Assembly: GCA_964404505.1 (NCBI GenBank) | Contig: CAYOKH010000082.1 | Location: 1 to 7,295, forward strand | From: DAOMNN01 sp964404505 | GTDB taxonomy: Bacteria; Pseudomonadota; Gammaproteobacteria; Burkholderiales; Rhodocyclaceae | Direction of reading: 5' to 3' | DNA length: 7,295 nt | Part shown: positions 6,116 to 7,295 of the stretch, one piece after another | How positions within the stretch are numbered: the first letter of the stretch is position 1 | Layout of the letters: every line of letters begins with the position of its first letter | The notes under the pieces: generated by a model | The model's input: the letters and a program-made list of their open reading frames with translations, nothing else | Databases searched by the model: none | What the model was told of the DNA's origin: nothing | Made by a program: the position numbers and the translations under genes

Positions 6116-6952
6116 ATGAGATTTGCAGCCGAACTGTTCAGCTCGCTGGAACGCTTCGCACGGACGGCCCCGCCGCCAAGGGTGAAGGCGCTTCACCTGC
6201 CGCCAGCCGAGTTGGCGGGCACCAAACAGGGTGAATTCTGTGCGGTCGAGCTCGAGGACGGATCGCTCGGTCTGTCGTATGTCCTGCTCGGCGACACGCT
6301 CGATCGCCTCGCCGCCTCACCCGACCGGTTCGGACTGGTCGGCTCCGATGCGCTCGACGCGGCTAGCCGTTATGTCTCTGGCACGGGCGTGGCGCGAACG
6401 GTGGGTTTCGCCGCCGCGAACGCACTGTCACGCTGCTTTTTCGACCGGGCCGGCTACGTGCCGGACAGCAGCGGCGACTCGATAGGGCAACTCGACCCTA
6501 GACCCGGTGATCATGTCGGGATGATCGGCCTGTTCACGCCGCTGATCGATCGTGTCGTCTCGGCCGGTGCCGACCTGACCATCGTGGAATTGAAGCCCGA
6601 GCTAGCGGGAAAGCACTCCCGCTACCGCGTAACGCTGGACCCCGAAGGGCTTGCCCCGTGCAACAAGGTGCTGTCGACCAGCACGATCCTGCTCAACGAC
6701 ACGCTGGAACGCATGCTTGCCTGCTGCACGGCCGCGACGACTTTCGCGATGATCGGCCCTGGCGCGGGTTGCATTCCGGATCCGCTCTTCAGCCGGGGCG
6801 TCACGCTGTTCGGCGGAAGCTGGATCATGGACGGGCGCGGTTTCGTGGATGCCCTCTCCAGCGGTGGATCATGGACGGCACATGCGCGCAAGTTCGCGAT
6901 CGGGCGCGATCGCTATCCCGGTGCGGAAGCGCTTCTGGCGCGGTTGTCCTGA
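6116..6952 (+). CDS. DUF4213/DUF364 domain protein, putative heavy-metal chelation family
   Basis: A 278-residue protein of the DUF364 family, named for a proposed and largely unproven heavy-metal chelating role. The N-terminal part (about 10-115) resembles the DUF4213 enolase-like domain and ends in the family signature GFAAANALS (about 97-105). The C-terminal Rossmann-like domain has HVGMIGLFTPLIDRV (about 133-147), a central VLSTSTILLNDTLERML (about 185-201) and GPGAGCIPDPLFSRGV (about 214-229). Six cysteines are scattered (about 42, 107, 182, 203, 204, 219) without a CxxC. It is soluble with no signal peptide. The ATG at 6116 was chosen because GGTGA at 6106-6110 is well placed as a ribosome binding site; the GTG at 6107 is an in-frame alternative adding 3 residues. 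It follows the ravA-viaA-like pair by 48 bases, so read-through co-transcription is plausible. Confidence 0.85.
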   Translation: MRFAAELFSSLERFARTAPPPRVKALHLPPAELAGTKQGEFCAVELEDGSLGLSYVLLGDTLDRLAASPDRFGLVGSDALDAASRYVSGTGVARTVGFAAANALSRCFFDRAGYVPDSSGDSIGQLDPRPGDHVGMIGLFTPLIDRVVSAGADLTIVELKPELAGKHSRYRVTLDPEGLAPCNKVLSTSTILLNDTLERMLACCTAATTFAMIGPGAGCIPDPLFSRGVTLFGGSWIMDGRGFVDALSSGGSWTAHARKFAIGRDRYPGAEALLARLS

Positions 6953-7031
6953 CTCTTGCGCCCGGCTCGCGATAGTCGATCGAGTCCGACAGGCTGCCGG
7001 GGTCAGTCGAAATCCCGTTCCCGACCATGGT

Positions 7032-7295
7032 TCACACGGCCTTCGCGTTCCTCAGTGCTGCGATTTCCGCGTCGGTGTAGCCGAGTTGGCGCAGCACTTC
7101 TTCGGTGTGTGCGCCCAGTGACGGTCCGATCCATTCGGTTGCGCCAGGAGTTTCGGACAGTCGGGGAACGATTCCCGGCATGCGGCATTCGCGCCCGTCC
7201 GGCAAACGTGTCGCCTGGAGCATGTCGCGGGCGAGAAACTGCGGATCGGCAAACATGTCTGCGACCGAATAGACCGGAGTGGCCGGAACTTCGGC
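7032..7295 (-). CDS. CaiB/BaiF class III CoA-transferase, C-terminal part (5' end outside window)
   Basis: The last 87 codons of a reverse-strand gene whose frame stays open to the right edge. The residues EVPATPVYSVADMFADPQFLARDML are the characteristic C-terminal block of family III CoA-transferases (formyl-CoA transferase, CaiB, BaiF). It is followed by the usual MPGIVPRLSETPG segment and the closing LGAHTEEVLRQLGYTDAEIAALR helix. These enzymes move CoA between carboxylic acids in the cytoplasm. The catalytic aspartate lies in the missing N-terminal part, so activity and substrate cannot be judged. An ATG at 7256 is internal to the conserved block and is not the start. The gene converges on the DUF364 gene across a 79-base gap with no clear T-tracted terminator. 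Confidence 0.93.
   Translation of the reverse strand, partial: AEVPATPVYSVADMFADPQFLARDMLQATRLPDGRECRMPGIVPRLSETPGATEWIGPSLGAHTEEVLRQLGYTDAEIAALRNAKAV

Noticed and set aside
6906..6913. GCGATCGC octamer, identical to the cyanobacterial HIP1 palindrome.
   Set aside because: I noticed only this one copy, it sits inside coding sequence, and the gene content is proteobacterial.
6953..7031. Possible bidirectional terminator between the DUF364 and CoA-transferase genes (CTCG 6966-6969 with CGAG 6981-6984).
   Set aside because: Only four paired bases and no T-rich run; not distinguishable from chance in GC-rich DNA.

Overview
The window is GC-rich by eye, with dense, closely packed genes and no RNA genes, insertion sequences, CRISPR arrays or prophage genes that I could recognise. 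The left part has the gene order carB-greA-yhbY(reverse)-rlmE, which is typical of Gammaproteobacteria and some Betaproteobacteria. Direct adjacency of greA and yhbY, and the ATGA overlap between carB and greA, fit a gammaproteobacterium best. This is an inference from gene order and protein similarity recalled from memory. The species cannot be named.

Left block (1-2216): the 3' end of carB (allosteric MGS-like domain), greA overlapping it by 4 bases, then yhbY on the reverse strand with a long basic tail, and rlmE diverging from it across a 39-base gap. These genes serve pyrimidine/arginine precursor supply, transcript elongation and 50S ribosome maturation. In many relatives rlmE is followed by ftsH. 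Here it is followed by a FrnE/DsbA-like thioredoxin-fold protein (2284-2949), so the conserved order breaks at this point. A 23-codon reading frame bridges rlmE and that gene with stop/start overlaps at both ends.

Central block (about 2950-6067): a short, comparatively AT-rich intergenic region with an imperfect inverted repeat, then a two-gene unit. It encodes a MoxR-family AAA+ ATPase of the RavA type and a ViaA-type von Willebrand factor A protein with an intact MIDAS. Such pairs act as ATP-driven chaperone or insertion systems, and in E. coli RavA-ViaA has been linked to respiratory enzymes and aminoglycoside sensitivity. This version differs from E. coli: the region that would hold the LdcI-binding LARA domain is short, and the ViaA partner has a C-terminal extension.

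Right block (about 6068-7295): a DUF4213/DUF364 protein (putative heavy-metal chelation family), possibly with its own extended -10 promoter, and a convergent partial gene for a class III (CaiB/BaiF) CoA-transferase running off the right edge. The most interesting part of the window is the divergent RavA-ViaA-like pair next to a putative metal-binding protein. It belongs to known families and I see no convincing wholly new system.
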